Positions 47,520 to 56,424 are shown, counted from the stretch's first letter. The stretch is DNA of 64,000 nucleotides from Actinopolyspora erythraea (GCF_002263515.1 NZ_CP022752.1:372001-436000); one strand, 5' to 3'. The notes: a model not told the origin generated them from the sequence alone. Numbers and translations: made by a program.

Positions 47520-49373
47520 ATGGGTCGGCGTTCGAAGGGAACTCGTCGTCAACGAGGCACGATCGATCAGCTGTCGAACGGTGCGCTACGTGTCCGGGTC
47601 TCGGCCGGTCTTGATCCGGTGACCAAGCAGCGGCATCGACTCATCGAGGTCGTGCCCCCAGGTCCCCAAGCACTCGCCGAAGCCGAACGCGTTCGCACTC
47701 GTCTGCTGAACGAGGTGGATGAGCGGCGGAGTCCGCGGACGCAGGCGACGGTCGAGCAGTTGCTGGAGCGGTACCTGGATCAGCATTTCGATGGTGAGCC
47801 GTCGACGAAGGCGAACTATCGGCGCTATGCGCGGTTGCACGTGCTGCCGTTCATCGGGCAGGTCAAGGTCGGCCAGCTCGACGCCGACGCGCTGGATTCG
47901 CTATACGCCGAGTTGCGGCGGTGTCGGGATCACTGCTCGGGCAAGCGGCGAGCGGTGGATCACCGCACGCGGGGCGAGCACGAGTGTGATGACCGGTGTC
48001 GGCGGCACGAGTGCAAGCCGTTGGGCGCGACGACGATCCGGCACATTCATTTTCTGCTGTCGGGCGCGTTCAAGCGTGCGGTGCGGTGGAAGTGGGTGGC
48101 GAGCAGTCCGGTGGGGCAGGCGGAGCCGCCTGCGGCTCCGCCGCCGCGTCCGAGTCCGCCGTCGGCGGAGGAAGCCGCGCGGATCCTCAACGAGGCGTGG
48201 CGGCGTGACGCCGACTGGGGTGCTCTGGTGTGGACGGTGATGACCACCGGTATCCGGCGGGGTGAGTTGTGCGCGGTGCGGTGGCAGCACGTGGATCTGG
48301 AGTCGGGGGTGTTGCGGCTGGAGCAGGCGGTGGCCTTTGACGATGAGGCGGGGGAGTGGTTCGTCAAGGACACCAAGACGCATCAGCAGCGGCGGATCGC
48401 GTTGGATGCCGAGACCACTGCTGTGCTGGCGGGGTTGCGGACGCGGCAGGAGCAGCGCGTCGGTGATCTCGGGCTCGCGTGGTCGCGGGAGATGTTCGTG
48501 TTCTCGCCGGAGCCCGATGGCCGGCGGTTCGCCAAGCCGGATTCGGTGACCCAGCGCTATGACCGGATGGTGCGCAGACTCGGGATCTCGACCACACTGC
48601 ACAAGCTGCGGCACTACTCGGCCACCGAGCTGATCTCGGCTGGCGTGGATCCGCGGACCGTGGCCGGGCGGCTCGGGCATGGTGGGGGTGGTGTGACCAC
48701 GCTGCGGGTGTATTCGGCGTGGGTGTCCGAAGCTGATCAGCGGGCCTCGCGGGCGTTGTTCGAGCGTGTTCCGGAACGTCCGGATGGGCCGCGGTCTGTC
48801 GAGGAGCGTGCGAAGATCGCGCCGGAGAACCCGTACGAGCGGATCGCCTCCGACATCCGAGCACAGATCGCCGCAAGGCAGCTCACCGACGGTGCCGCGA
48901 TTCCGAGCCTGAAGAAGCTCATGGCCGAATACGACGTCGCCTCGGCCACCGCCAGCCGCGCCGTGTCACTGCTCAAGACGTGGGGGCTCGTCGAAACCAC
49001 CGGAGCCGGCCAGCCGAACACGGTCTCCGTCGGGGCATGTGAAGCCTTGGCAACGGAGGCTGAGCACTCGAACGAGATAGCCCTCCGGTCACCTGAAGAA
49101 CCGCCTCGCAACTGGGAACCAACGAGCGATTCCATGACCACCTCAGTCGAGGAAGGTCCGAGGATGTTGAGCTTCGAGCTCCGCTATCTCGGTGAACTCG
49201 TCCGCACCTTCACCGCCGAAGCCGACCCCGGCAGTGCCGATCACCTCAAGCGTCTGCTCACCGCCGCCGTCCGCCGCGACGGCCGCAGTGACGCCGAGAT
49301 CCTCGACTACGAGCTCGACGTTCGCGATTCTGATGGTGAGCTCATGACCACCTTCGTCAAGATGGCGGCGTAG
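47520..49373 (+). CDS. int: Tyrosine integrase fused to a GntR-type winged helix
   Basis: A 617-residue protein. Residues ~1-70 form an arm-binding-like domain and ~72-200 the core-binding domain. The latter holds a Cys/His insertion (Cys135, 139, 156, 160, 165 with His154 and 163) that may bind zinc. The catalytic domain (~213-415) has Arg246 (TGIRRGEL), Lys286, His361-x2-Arg364, His387 and nucleophile Tyr398, all intact. Residues ~437-505 are a GntR-like helix-turn-helix (PYERIASDIRAQI ... TASRAVSLLKTWGLVE). A small unknown alpha/beta domain (~548-617) follows. It should integrate and excise the element at tRNA-Thr. The extra DNA-binding domain is unusual. Confidence 0.9.
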   Translation: MGRRSKGTRRQRGTIDQLSNGALRVRVSAGLDPVTKQRHRLIEVVPPGPQALAEAERVRTRLLNEVDERRSPRTQATVEQLLERYLDQHFDGEPSTKANYRRYARLHVLPFIGQVKVGQLDADALDSLYAELRRCRDHCSGKRRAVDHRTRGEHECDDRCRRHECKPLGATTIRHIHFLLSGAFKRAVRWKWVASSPVGQAEPPAAPPPRPSPPSAEEAARILNEAWRRDADWGALVWTVMTTGIRRGELCAVRWQHVDLESGVLRLEQAVAFDDEAGEWFVKDTKTHQQRRIALDAETTAVLAGLRTRQEQRVGDLGLAWSREMFVFSPEPDGRRFAKPDSVTQRYDRMVRRLGISTTLHKLRHYSATELISAGVDPRTVAGRLGHGGGGVTTLRVYSAWVSEADQRASRALFERVPERPDGPRSVEERAKIAPENPYERIASDIRAQIAARQLTDGAAIPSLKKLMAEYDVASATASRAVSLLKTWGLVETTGAGQPNTVSVGACEALATEAEHSNEIALRSPEEPPRNWEPTSDSMTTSVEEGPRMLSFELRYLGELVRTFTAEADPGSADHLKRLLTAAVRRDGRSDAEILDYELDVRDSDGELMTTFVKMAA

Positions 49374-49424
49374 ACGGGTGGTTTTCACTTCTCCTCCCTG
49401 AGGATGACTGTCCATCGTGCTGTA

Positions 49425-50604
49425 GCTGAAACCCCGCGCCTGCGGGGAGCACCAGGTGGCTTCGATGATGTCGACCAGCCGTGATGGATCATCCCCGCGC
49501 CTGCGGGGAGCACGTCCACGAACATCGTGGAGGTGTCCAGGTCGTACGGATCATCCCCGCGCCTGCGGGGAGCACGAACGAGCGCAACGACGCGCAAGGG
49601 TTCAACTTGGATCATCCCGCGCCTGCGGGAGCACTAAAAAATCTTGGACTGATATGCCCTTACCTACGGATCATCCCGCGCCTGCGGGAGCACATGGACC
49701 GGGCCTTACCATCCTCATCAAGCATCGGATCATCCCGCGCCTGCGGGGAGCACACGGCATCACCTGGGTGAACGAGTCCGAATGGGGGATCATCCCCGCG
49801 CCTGCGGGGAGCACCTCCGAGCGCAATGGCGGCTCATGACACGTTCCGGATCATCCCCGCGCCTGCGGGGAGCACTGGGATCGCGATGTCGGCGGGGCCG
49901 ACCCAACAGGATCATCCCCGCGCCTGCGGGGAGCACTGGCTGCTGTGGATGCTCGATGCTGGTGTGTGGGGATCATCCCCGCGCCTGCGGGGAGCACGTC
50001 CGGCACGTACACCGGGCCGAGGAACACGTCGGATCATCCCCGCGCCTGCGGGGAGCACCGCCGGGTCCACCCCCAGCGGGTCCACCCCGTGGGATCATCC
50101 CCGCGCCTGCGGGAGCACTTGAGATTGTCAGGCATAGGCGAACCCTCCCGGGGATCATCCCCGCGCCTGCGGGGAGCACACGGTGGGAGCCTCCGGGAGG
50201 TAGCCGGGTTCGGGATCATCCCCGCGCCTGCGGGGAGCACTAATGTCGTCACCGACTTGTTCGATTTGAGCCAGGATCATCCCGCGCCTGCGGGGAGCAC
50301 TACCGAATATTCATCTCCGCGCACGCGCTCCGATGGATCATCCCGCGCCTGCGGGGAGCACGATCGGTGGCGTGTAATGCATTCCACCTAGGTGGGATCA
50401 TCCCGCGCCTGCGGGGAGCACGTCCCGCTGCCTGCGGCGGTGGCTGATCCCACGGGATCATCCCCGCGCCTGCGGGGAGCACGCACAGTGCCAGAATTGC
50501 ACCTATCATAAAAGAGGATCATCCCCGCGCCTGCGGGGAGCACTAGAGATGCTAACAAAAGACATTCCTGTCAATGGGATCATCCCCGCGCCTGCGGGGA
50601 GCAC
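49425..50604 (-). CRISPR. CRISPR array, type I-E-like repeats, 20 repeats and 19 spacers
   Basis: Repeats on the plus strand begin GGATCATCCCC and end TGCGGGGAGCAC (28 bp), with stem CCCCGC/GCGGGG; spacers are 33-34 bp. Comparison with E. coli type I-E repeats puts the crRNA sense on the minus strand (5' GTGCTCCCCGC..., handle ending ATGATCC), so transcription runs from right to left. The repeat at 49425-49452 has a changed distal half (GCTGAAA for GGATCAT), as expected for the leader-distal end. Seven repeats are 26 or 27 bp because a C-run or G-run is one base shorter. No cas gene is in the window. Confidence 0.95.
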
Positions 50605-50790
50605 ACTTGATGACCAGGCACTATACAGCCCGACACAGCAAAATAGCTTCAGTTTGTGTCAAACAACCACCAACCAAAACTACCTCCACGCCACACCACA
50701 CAACCGACAACCACCCGCTCCTTAACACCACTTACATCCTCCACGGAACCGGAGGACAACCACATTCCGGCCGAAAGTAGTCAGTGGTTC
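50605..50790 (-). promoter_or_regulatory. Presumed CRISPR leader
   Basis: The A/T- and CA-rich stretch immediately right of the last intact repeat is much less GC-rich than its surroundings. On the minus strand it has an extended -10 candidate (TG-TATAGT, core at 50620-50625) and a separate TTGACA at 50657-50662, though the two are not at standard spacing. The following 50791-51043 shows no supported gene. Confidence 0.55.
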
Positions 50791-51043
50791 GTTGGTCAAG
50801 CTTAGCGTCAGGACAGTCCCTGTGGAGTTGCGCTTGTGCTCCGACCCGCTGGTCTATGGAAAAGGGTGCTGTACGACACCATCTGCGAGGCAGAGTTTAC
50901 GCCTGCGACCAGCCATTACTAGTGACAAGCATCGGTGTGGAGTACTAGACAGTAAGGATGAGTTGCCACCTGACATTAGGCATCACAGAAGCATCACCTC
51001 AGGGGCAACTGTAAGCAAGGCAGCCTGGTGAGCTGCAAGGATT

Positions 51044-51451
51044 TCACGCATTCCGCTGAGGCTTGGCGCCGGTGGTAGCTGCTACGTCGGTAATGTCTTT
51101 CTCGCTGTAGAACGTGCGGGCGCTGCTGTGCGAACCGAGGCCAGCGGCTGAAGCGAGCATGGCCAGTGGGTACGGCCGTGGCCCCACGAACTCCCTTCCG
51201 TACGCCACCAATTGCCGAAGAAGGCGGTCGTAGTGCTCACGTTGGTGCCGAACCTTGTGGATCTCTGCGAGCAGCGGATCGATGTCTTCCGCGTCAGAGG
51301 CGGCTCTCAGGTTCGCCGCGTAGTCCTCACGTTGCTCAAGCAGCTCCTTGACGGTCTCGTCGAAGCCTTCGGGGGGAGGAGCTTGCGTGGGAGAGCTGGG
51401 CAACGGGTGAGCGAACGCCGCCATGTCGTCGAAGATGTCTCGCTTTGCCAT
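51044..51451 (-). CDS. Small helical protein, unknown
   Basis: A 135-residue protein starting MAKRDIFDDM. A Pro-rich stretch (about 18-28) precedes a long charged helical region (about 30-85, KELLEQREDYAANLR ... HKVRHQREHYDRLLRQL). The C-terminal part has a possible helix-turn-helix (PYPLAMLASAAGLGSHSSARTFYSEKDI). That layout would fit a small DNA-binding or partition-type protein, but no family is recognised. It is divergent from the MFS gene, and palindromes lie in the gap. Confidence 0.6.
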   Translation of the reverse strand: MAKRDIFDDMAAFAHPLPSSPTQAPPPEGFDETVKELLEQREDYAANLRAASDAEDIDPLLAEIHKVRHQREHYDRLLRQLVAYGREFVGPRPYPLAMLASAAGLGSHSSARTFYSEKDITDVAATTGAKPQRNA

Positions 51452-51464
51452 GGTCGACACTCTA

Positions 51465-51487
51465 CGTCATTAATGACGATTTTCGTC
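51465..51487. promoter_or_regulatory. Two overlapping palindromes upstream of the 51451 gene
   Basis: CGTCATTAATGACG (51465-51478) is a perfect 14-bp palindrome. GACGATTTTCGTC (51475-51487) is a second palindrome sharing 4 bp with it. They lie 14-36 bp upstream of the minus-strand start at 51451 in an A/T-rich patch, so an operator is likely. Confidence 0.55.
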
Positions 51488-51636
51488 AATATTTTGGCCG
51501 AGATGGCATCTATGCTGGACAGAACTTCGGTGCTCGCCCGGTAGTCGAACTGGAGTGCTTCTCCGCAGGCGCAGCGATGTGCCAGCCTCGCTCCAGCGCT
51601 CTTCCATGCATCGGCCTTCCCGGCTGTGATGGCCGG

Positions 51637-52914
51637 ATGGCCGTTACAGCGTCGTGTGTGGACCGTTCCGGTGTGGCCTCTCCGCTGCGACTGCGGGGGT
51701 TTCGGTGGTTGTTCGTGGGGCGGGTGTTGTCGTCGTTCGGGGACAGCTTGGTGCCGTTGACGGTGGCGTTCACGGCGTTGGAGCTGACCGGTTCGGCGGT
51801 GGGGCTGGGTGGGGTGTTGCTGGCGAACCGGTTGCCGGTGGTGGTGGCGACGTTGGCCGGTGGGGTGCTGGGGGATGTGTTCGACCGGCGGTGGGTGATG
51901 GTGGCCGCCGATGTGTGGCGCATGGCCTCCCAGGCGGTGTGCGGGGTCCTGCTGTTGGCCGGTCAGCTTCCACTTTGGGCGCTGATCGTGCTGCAGAGCT
52001 GCGCAGGGGTGGGCACCGCGGTGTTCACTCCGGCGGCCACCGGACTGCTCCCCGCGCTGGTGCCGGAGAACCTGCTGCGGCAGGCGAACGCGCTGCTGGG
52101 GCTGGCGGCCAATGTGAACAAGGTGGCCGCTATCAGCGTGGCGGGCCTGCTGGTGGCCGGGCTCGGCTCGGGCTGGGCGTTGCTGGCCGATGCGGCCACG
52201 TTCGCCGCCGGCGCGCTCTCGCTACTGCTGATCGGCCCTGTGACTACGCCCGCTGGGAAGCGGGAGCGCCGGGGCGTGCTGGCCGAGATGTGGGGCGGCT
52301 GGCGGCACGTGGCGACCACCCCGTGGCTGCGGGCCCTGTTGGGCTACACCGCGCTGCTGCAGGCGCTGGTGATCGGCCCGCACATGCTGCTGGGGCCGTT
52401 GCTGGCGCGGCAGCACTACCACGGTGCCGCCTCGTGGGCGGTGATCGGAGCGGTCCAGGCGATCGGCTCGATCGCAGGCAGCGCGCTGGCACTGCGACTG
52501 CGACCATCACGCCCGCTCGTGGCGGCGGTGGCCGCCTCGCTGCTGATGCTGCCGTACCTGGCGCTGTTCGCCGCTGCCGCGCCGCTGTGGCTGGTCAGCC
52601 TGGCCGCGCTCGGTTTCGGGCTGCAGGGCTCGTACTACCTGGCCACCCAAGCCTGGCTGCTGCAGCGGCACGTGCCCGACCAGCAGCTTGCCCGCGTGGC
52701 GTCCTGCTTCCAGCTCGGCAACCTGGTCCTCGTGCCGCTGAGCCTGGCCGCCGCCGGCCCGCTGGCCGAGCACGTCGACGCCCGCCTGCTGCTGGCCGCG
52801 GCGGCGGTGTGGGCACTGGCCAGCACCCTGGTGGCACTTGCCGCACCCACCATTCGGGCACATCCGGAGGCGGTTCAGCCGGGCTCGGGGGCCATGTCGA
52901 CGAAACGGCTGTAG
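51637..52914 (+). CDS. MFS transporter (enterobactin-exporter/macrolide-efflux-like)
   Basis: A 425-residue transporter with twelve predicted membrane segments. The loop 2-3 motif reads GGVLGDVFDRRWVM, the typical MFS motif A. It resembles MFS-3/EntS-type drug or siderophore exporters; the substrate is unknown. The start is uncertain: ATG at 51637 precedes the basic segment RLRGFRWLF, and no strong ribosome site is present. It ends 40 bp inside the 3' end of the convergent dnaB-like gene. Cargo gene of the element. Confidence 0.8.
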   Translation: MAVTASCVDRSGVASPLRLRGFRWLFVGRVLSSFGDSLVPLTVAFTALELTGSAVGLGGVLLANRLPVVVATLAGGVLGDVFDRRWVMVAADVWRMASQAVCGVLLLAGQLPLWALIVLQSCAGVGTAVFTPAATGLLPALVPENLLRQANALLGLAANVNKVAAISVAGLLVAGLGSGWALLADAATFAAGALSLLLIGPVTTPAGKRERRGVLAEMWGGWRHVATTPWLRALLGYTALLQALVIGPHMLLGPLLARQHYHGAASWAVIGAVQAIGSIAGSALALRLRPSRPLVAAVAASLLMLPYLALFAAAAPLWLVSLAALGFGLQGSYYLATQAWLLQRHVPDQQLARVASCFQLGNLVLVPLSLAAAGPLAEHVDARLLLAAAAVWALASTLVALAAPTIRAHPEAVQPGSGAMSTKRL

Positions 52915-54248
52915 TGCAGCTGGTGGGCCACGGTGACTACCCCGGTCGGCCCGGAACGCTGCTTGGCCAGGATCAGGTCGGCCTCGCCGACGCGGGCGGT
53001 GTCACGCTCGAAGGCGTCCGGGCGGTGCAGCAGCACCACCAGGTCGGCGTCCTGCTCGATCGAGCCGCTCTCCCGCAGATCCCCCAGTTCGGGCTTCTTG
53101 TCCAGGCGCTGTTCCGGCCCTCGGTTGAGCTGCGAGAGTGCCACCACCGGCACCTCCAGTTCCTTGGCCAGCAGCTTGAGGTTCCGCGAGAACTCGGAGA
53201 CCTCCTGCTGGCGGGACTCGACCCGCCTGCCCGAGGTCATCAGCTGCAGGTAGTCCACGATCACCAGGTCCAGCTGCCCGCGCTGTTTCAGCCTGCGCGC
53301 CCTGGCCCGGATCTCCATCATGGTCATGTTCGGCGCGTCCGAGATCACCAGCGGCGCGTCCTGCACGTCGCCGGTGCGCCGCGCGGCCGCGCTCCAGTCC
53401 GCCTCGGACATGTAGCCGCCCCGCATCCGGTCCAGCCGCACCTTCGCCTCGGCCGAGACCAGCCGCATCATCAGCTCACCGTGCCCCATCTCCAAGCTGA
53501 ACAGCGCCGTCCCACGGCGGTGCCGGATCGCGGCCGAGCGGGCGATGTCCAGCGCCAGCGCGGACTTGCCCAGCCCCGGCCTGGCCGCCACGACGGCGAG
53601 CTGTCCCGGCTGCAGCCCGTTGGTGAGCCGGTCGAGCTCGGTGAATCCGGTGGGGATGCCGGAGCGGCCGTCGTTGCGCTGGATCCGTTCCAGCTCGGAC
53701 ATCAGCGGGTCGGCCAGGTCCTGCAGGAAGTACATGTCCTCGGTGCGGCTGCGCCCGATCGAGGAGAACCGCTCCTGCGCCCGGTCGAGCAGCTCGGCGG
53801 CCTCGCCCTGCCCGCCGTAGCCCTGCTGCAGGATGCCGCTGGCCTCCTCGATGATGCGGCGCCGCTGTGCCCGGTCGGCCACGATCTCGGCGTAGAACGT
53901 CGCGTTCGCGGCGGTCGGCACCGCCTCCAGCAGTGTGTGAAGGTACGTCCCGGTGTCGGAGTTTCGGGTGATCTGCGTGAGTTCGCCGGACTGCTCCAGC
54001 GCGTCGCGCACGGTGACCGCGTCGGCGGGCTCGCCCCGACCGAACAGCTCCACGACGTGGCGGAAGATCACCCCATGATCGGGGCGGTAGAACTCCCCGG
54101 GCCGCACGACCTCGATCACGTCGGCGATGGCGTCGCGGCTGAGCATCATCGCGCCGAGCACGGACTGCTCGGCCTCGATGTCCTGCGGCGGCATCGGTGC
54201 GTGCGGGCCGTGGAGCTCGTCGTCGGTGGTGTTCACGGTGACGGACAT
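52875..54248 (-). CDS. dnaB: DnaB-like replicative DNA helicase
   Basis: A 457-residue hexameric helicase with the N-terminal DnaB domain (PPQDIEAEQSVLGAMML), Walker A AARPGLGKSA at 221-230 and Walker B LVIVDYLQLM. SQLNRGPEQRLDKKP and DLRESGSIEQDADLV complete the RecA-like core. The sequence is close to, but not like, the usual chromosomal actinobacterial DnaB, and its genomic place is inside the element. It is therefore probably an element-encoded second helicase. No intein is present. A hairpin at 54269-54300 separates it from the radical SAM gene. Confidence 0.87.
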   Translation of the reverse strand: MSVTVNTTDDELHGPHAPMPPQDIEAEQSVLGAMMLSRDAIADVIEVVRPGEFYRPDHGVIFRHVVELFGRGEPADAVTVRDALEQSGELTQITRNSDTGTYLHTLLEAVPTAANATFYAEIVADRAQRRRIIEEASGILQQGYGGQGEAAELLDRAQERFSSIGRSRTEDMYFLQDLADPLMSELERIQRNDGRSGIPTGFTELDRLTNGLQPGQLAVVAARPGLGKSALALDIARSAAIRHRRGTALFSLEMGHGELMMRLVSAEAKVRLDRMRGGYMSEADWSAAARRTGDVQDAPLVISDAPNMTMMEIRARARRLKQRGQLDLVIVDYLQLMTSGRRVESRQQEVSEFSRNLKLLAKELEVPVVALSQLNRGPEQRLDKKPELGDLRESGSIEQDADLVVLLHRPDAFERDTARVGEADLILAKQRSGPTGVVTVAHQLHYSRFVDMAPEPG

Positions 54249-54268
54249 GACGACTCCTCGGTGACAGG

Positions 54269-54300
54269 AGCCCGGCCGGGAGGCGTTCCCCGGCCGGGCT
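54269..54300 (-). terminator. Hairpin between radical SAM gene and dnaB
   Basis: A perfect 12-bp stem AGCCCGGCCGGG / CCCGGCCGGGCT with an 8-nt loop. It lies 56 bp after the radical SAM stop and 20 bp before the dnaB start, so it may terminate or attenuate read-through. It shares the core CCCGGCCGGG with the hairpin at 55665. Confidence 0.6.
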
Positions 54301-54355
54301 GGGACTTCGGACGAGTTGGGGCTACGGGCTTGTTGGGACTACGGACTGGTTGGGA

Positions 54356-55633
54356 TCAGGTGTGGCGGATGGGCAGGTCCCGCAGACCCGTTTCCCGGCC
54401 GCACCGGCGCAGGTAGTCCACCGAGTAGCGCGCCGCACGGCGCTTGATCGTGCCGTTGTCGTAGCTGGACAGCGCCGCGTGGAACCCGTCGGCGATGTAG
54501 CGCATGCCGTGGCGCCACAGGTCCCGGTGGTTGCTGTCGAGCTGTTCGACGGTGTAGTTGCGCTTGATGTTGGGCACCACGGCGACGCCGTTCTCGTCGA
54601 GCTCGGCTATGCCGTCGAGCATCTCGGTGTAGGAGTCGGCACCGAGCACGTAGTCGGTCTCGACGATGTCGAAGCCCACCCGGCGCGCACGGCGGTACTT
54701 CTCCAGGTGCCGCTCGAAGGTGATCGAGCCCTTCTTGCGCCCCCACTGCCGGATCCGCTCGGCGTCGTTGATGGTCTCGACGGTGCCGATGAACCCGATC
54801 GCGCCGTGCTCGCGCAGCAGCTCCATCGCCCTGGTGGAGTCGATGGCGTAGGTGAAGGCGTGGAAGGCGGCGTTGCCGAACCCGTAGCGGCGGTAGGTCC
54901 GCATCAGGTTCAGCATCATCTCCAGCTCGCGGTCCTCGTCGGGCTGGCAACCGGTGGTGATGTTGACGCTGACCAGTTCACCGCGATCCCAGCCACGGCG
55001 GTCGTAGTCGGCTGCCAACTGCGCCACGTGCCGCTCGATGTAGTCCTTCGGCGGAGGGGTGAAGCTCTTGACCGCGCCGCGCGAGCAGCCCAGGCAGCCT
55101 CCCGCGCAGGTGGAGTACGGCGAGATGATCGCTGCGGTGGGCAGTTCGGTGAAGTCCGGCGCGACGCGGCTGTAGTAGTGGTTGCTGGCGGCGAAGATCC
55201 TGGCGTGCACCAGCACCTCGGCAAGGGTCCGTCCGGTGGAGCGGTTCACCAGCCGCGCCCGGTTGTCCTGCTCGCGGGTGAACAGGACCGGCGAGGCCGC
55301 GCGGTAGTCGGGGACGCAGATCGTCTGGTAGTTCGACTTGCCCTGTTCTCCGTCGGTGTAGACGAGGGTGTAGGTGCGGTTGTCCAGCGGTTCCGTGGTG
55401 TCGCAGCCGAGGAAGCCGATCAGCAGCGACAGCAGCTGGGTGCGGCTGAGCGCGGTGTCCGGGTCCTCCCGATCGCTGTCGTCGAGCGGGGTGAACCCGG
55501 CGATGTAGTCCAGGCCCTCGGTGAGGAACCGGTTGAGTCGTCCGTACAGCTCGTCCGGGGTTTCCGTCGGGTTCGGCCCGTTCGAGCCGGGTCGGTTGAG
55601 GTCGACGAGCGGCAGATTCCTGTCCAGAGACAA
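54356..55633 (-). CDS. Radical SAM protein
   Basis: A 425-residue protein. The cluster-binding motif is C-x3-C-x2-C (CAGGCLGC, Cys176, 180, 183). NITTGCQPDED and the later GFIGTVETIND and DYVLGADSY fit the partial TIM barrel. The N-terminal ~170 residues form a helical and beta region specific to this type. The substrate is unknown. The start TTG at 55633 is chosen because GGAG lies 6 nt upstream; the alternative GTG at 55681 would fall inside the hairpin at 55665-55710. Encoded just ahead of the dnaB gene in the element. Confidence 0.75.
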   Translation of the reverse strand: MSLDRNLPLVDLNRPGSNGPNPTETPDELYGRLNRFLTEGLDYIAGFTPLDDSDREDPDTALSRTQLLSLLIGFLGCDTTEPLDNRTYTLVYTDGEQGKSNYQTICVPDYRAASPVLFTREQDNRARLVNRSTGRTLAEVLVHARIFAASNHYYSRVAPDFTELPTAAIISPYSTCAGGCLGCSRGAVKSFTPPPKDYIERHVAQLAADYDRRGWDRGELVSVNITTGCQPDEDRELEMMLNLMRTYRRYGFGNAAFHAFTYAIDSTRAMELLREHGAIGFIGTVETINDAERIRQWGRKKGSITFERHLEKYRRARRVGFDIVETDYVLGADSYTEMLDGIAELDENGVAVVPNIKRNYTVEQLDSNHRDLWRHGMRYIADGFHAALSSYDNGTIKRRAARYSVDYLRRCGRETGLRDLPIRHT

Positions 55634-55664
55634 TGGGGTCTCCACTTCCTTCGGGGCGTGGGAA

Positions 55665-55710
55665 CCCGGCCGGGACGCCACGCTTGCCAGGCAGACGCGT
55701 CCCGGCCGGG
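55665..55710 (-). terminator. Hairpin between GGDEF and radical SAM genes
   Basis: CCCGGCCGGGACGC (55665-55678) pairs perfectly over 14 bp with GCGTCCCGGCCGGG (55697-55710). The 18-nt loop contains a smaller TGCCAGGCA hairpin. It sits after the GGDEF gene and before the radical SAM ribosome site. Confidence 0.6.
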
Positions 55711-55770
55711 CCTTTCGCGGTCCGAGCGGACCCGGCGCCGCACCTCGTCATGCGAGGCGCGGCTCCGTGC

Positions 55771-56424
55771 TCACTCGGCCGTTCTCCCCGCTCGGGTGTG
55801 ACTGCTCGTCCGCCGTCCGTGCCTGAGTCGATCCGAGCGGCCGCGGCCGCGCTTGTCGCGGTACATCGCGCGGTCGGCCTGCTCCAGCACGCCTTCGAGC
55901 GTGTCGGCCGGTCCGGCAGTGATCGCCGCTCCGATGCTCGCGCTCACCCACACGGTGGTTCCCTCGATCAGCATCGGTTCGGCGAGCCGTTCGGCCAGCG
56001 CGTGCTGCAGCTCCTCGACCCGTTGCCAGTGCGAGGGAGTGTCCGGCAGCGTGCCGAGCCAGCAGGCGAACTCGTCGCCGGACAACCGCACGGCGAGCCG
56101 ACCCGGGCGCCGGCTCTCGCGCATCCGTCGGGCCACCTCGCGCAGCACCTGGTCGCCGAAGCGGTGTCCGTGGGTGTCGTTGAGCTCCTTGAAACCGTCC
56201 AGGTCGAGCAGCAGCACGGCCACGCACCGGCCGTTGCCCGCGCCGTCGCGCTGGAAGGCCTCCCGCAGTGCGAGTCGGTTGCCGAGTCCGGTCAGCGGGT
56301 CGGTGCGCAGCTCGCGGTGTAATCGCGAGGCGTAGCGGCCGGTGCACCACCAGCCGGTGGCGGTCAGCCCCAGAGCGAGGGCGGTGAGCATTCCGTTCCT
56401 CGTCGAACCGTCGCGGATTCGCAC
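55771..56424 (-). CDS. Membrane GGDEF-domain protein (putative diguanylate cyclase)
   Basis: A 217-residue protein. One N-terminal membrane segment (about 11-27) is followed directly by a GGDEF domain. DPLTGLGNRLALRE is the domain entry, LLLDLDGFKELNDTHGH the metal and substrate site, and RLSGDEFACW the active-site loop (SGDEF variant). No RxxD inhibitory site is present upstream of it. It could make c-di-GMP. GTG start at 56424 has AAAGGAG upstream. Uncommon cargo for such an element. Confidence 0.87.
   Translation of the reverse strand: MRIRDGSTRNGMLTALALGLTATGWWCTGRYASRLHRELRTDPLTGLGNRLALREAFQRDGAGNGRCVAVLLLDLDGFKELNDTHGHRFGDQVLREVARRMRESRRPGRLAVRLSGDEFACWLGTLPDTPSHWQRVEELQHALAERLAEPMLIEGTTVWVSASIGAAITAGPADTLEGVLEQADRAMYRDKRGRGRSDRLRHGRRTSSHTRAGRTAE

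Noticed and set aside
49456..50509. Open frames repeating HPRACGEH or SSPRLRGA units
   Set aside because: They are translated CRISPR repeats, not repeat proteins.
49453..50576. Spacers that might target the element itself
   Set aside because: Some spacers look like coding sequence, but no clear match to the window could be confirmed by eye.
49425..51043. Possible cas genes next to the array
   Set aside because: Neither side shows Cas3, Cascade or Cas1/2 motifs; the flanks are the integrase gene and an A/T-rich leader followed by non-coding sequence.
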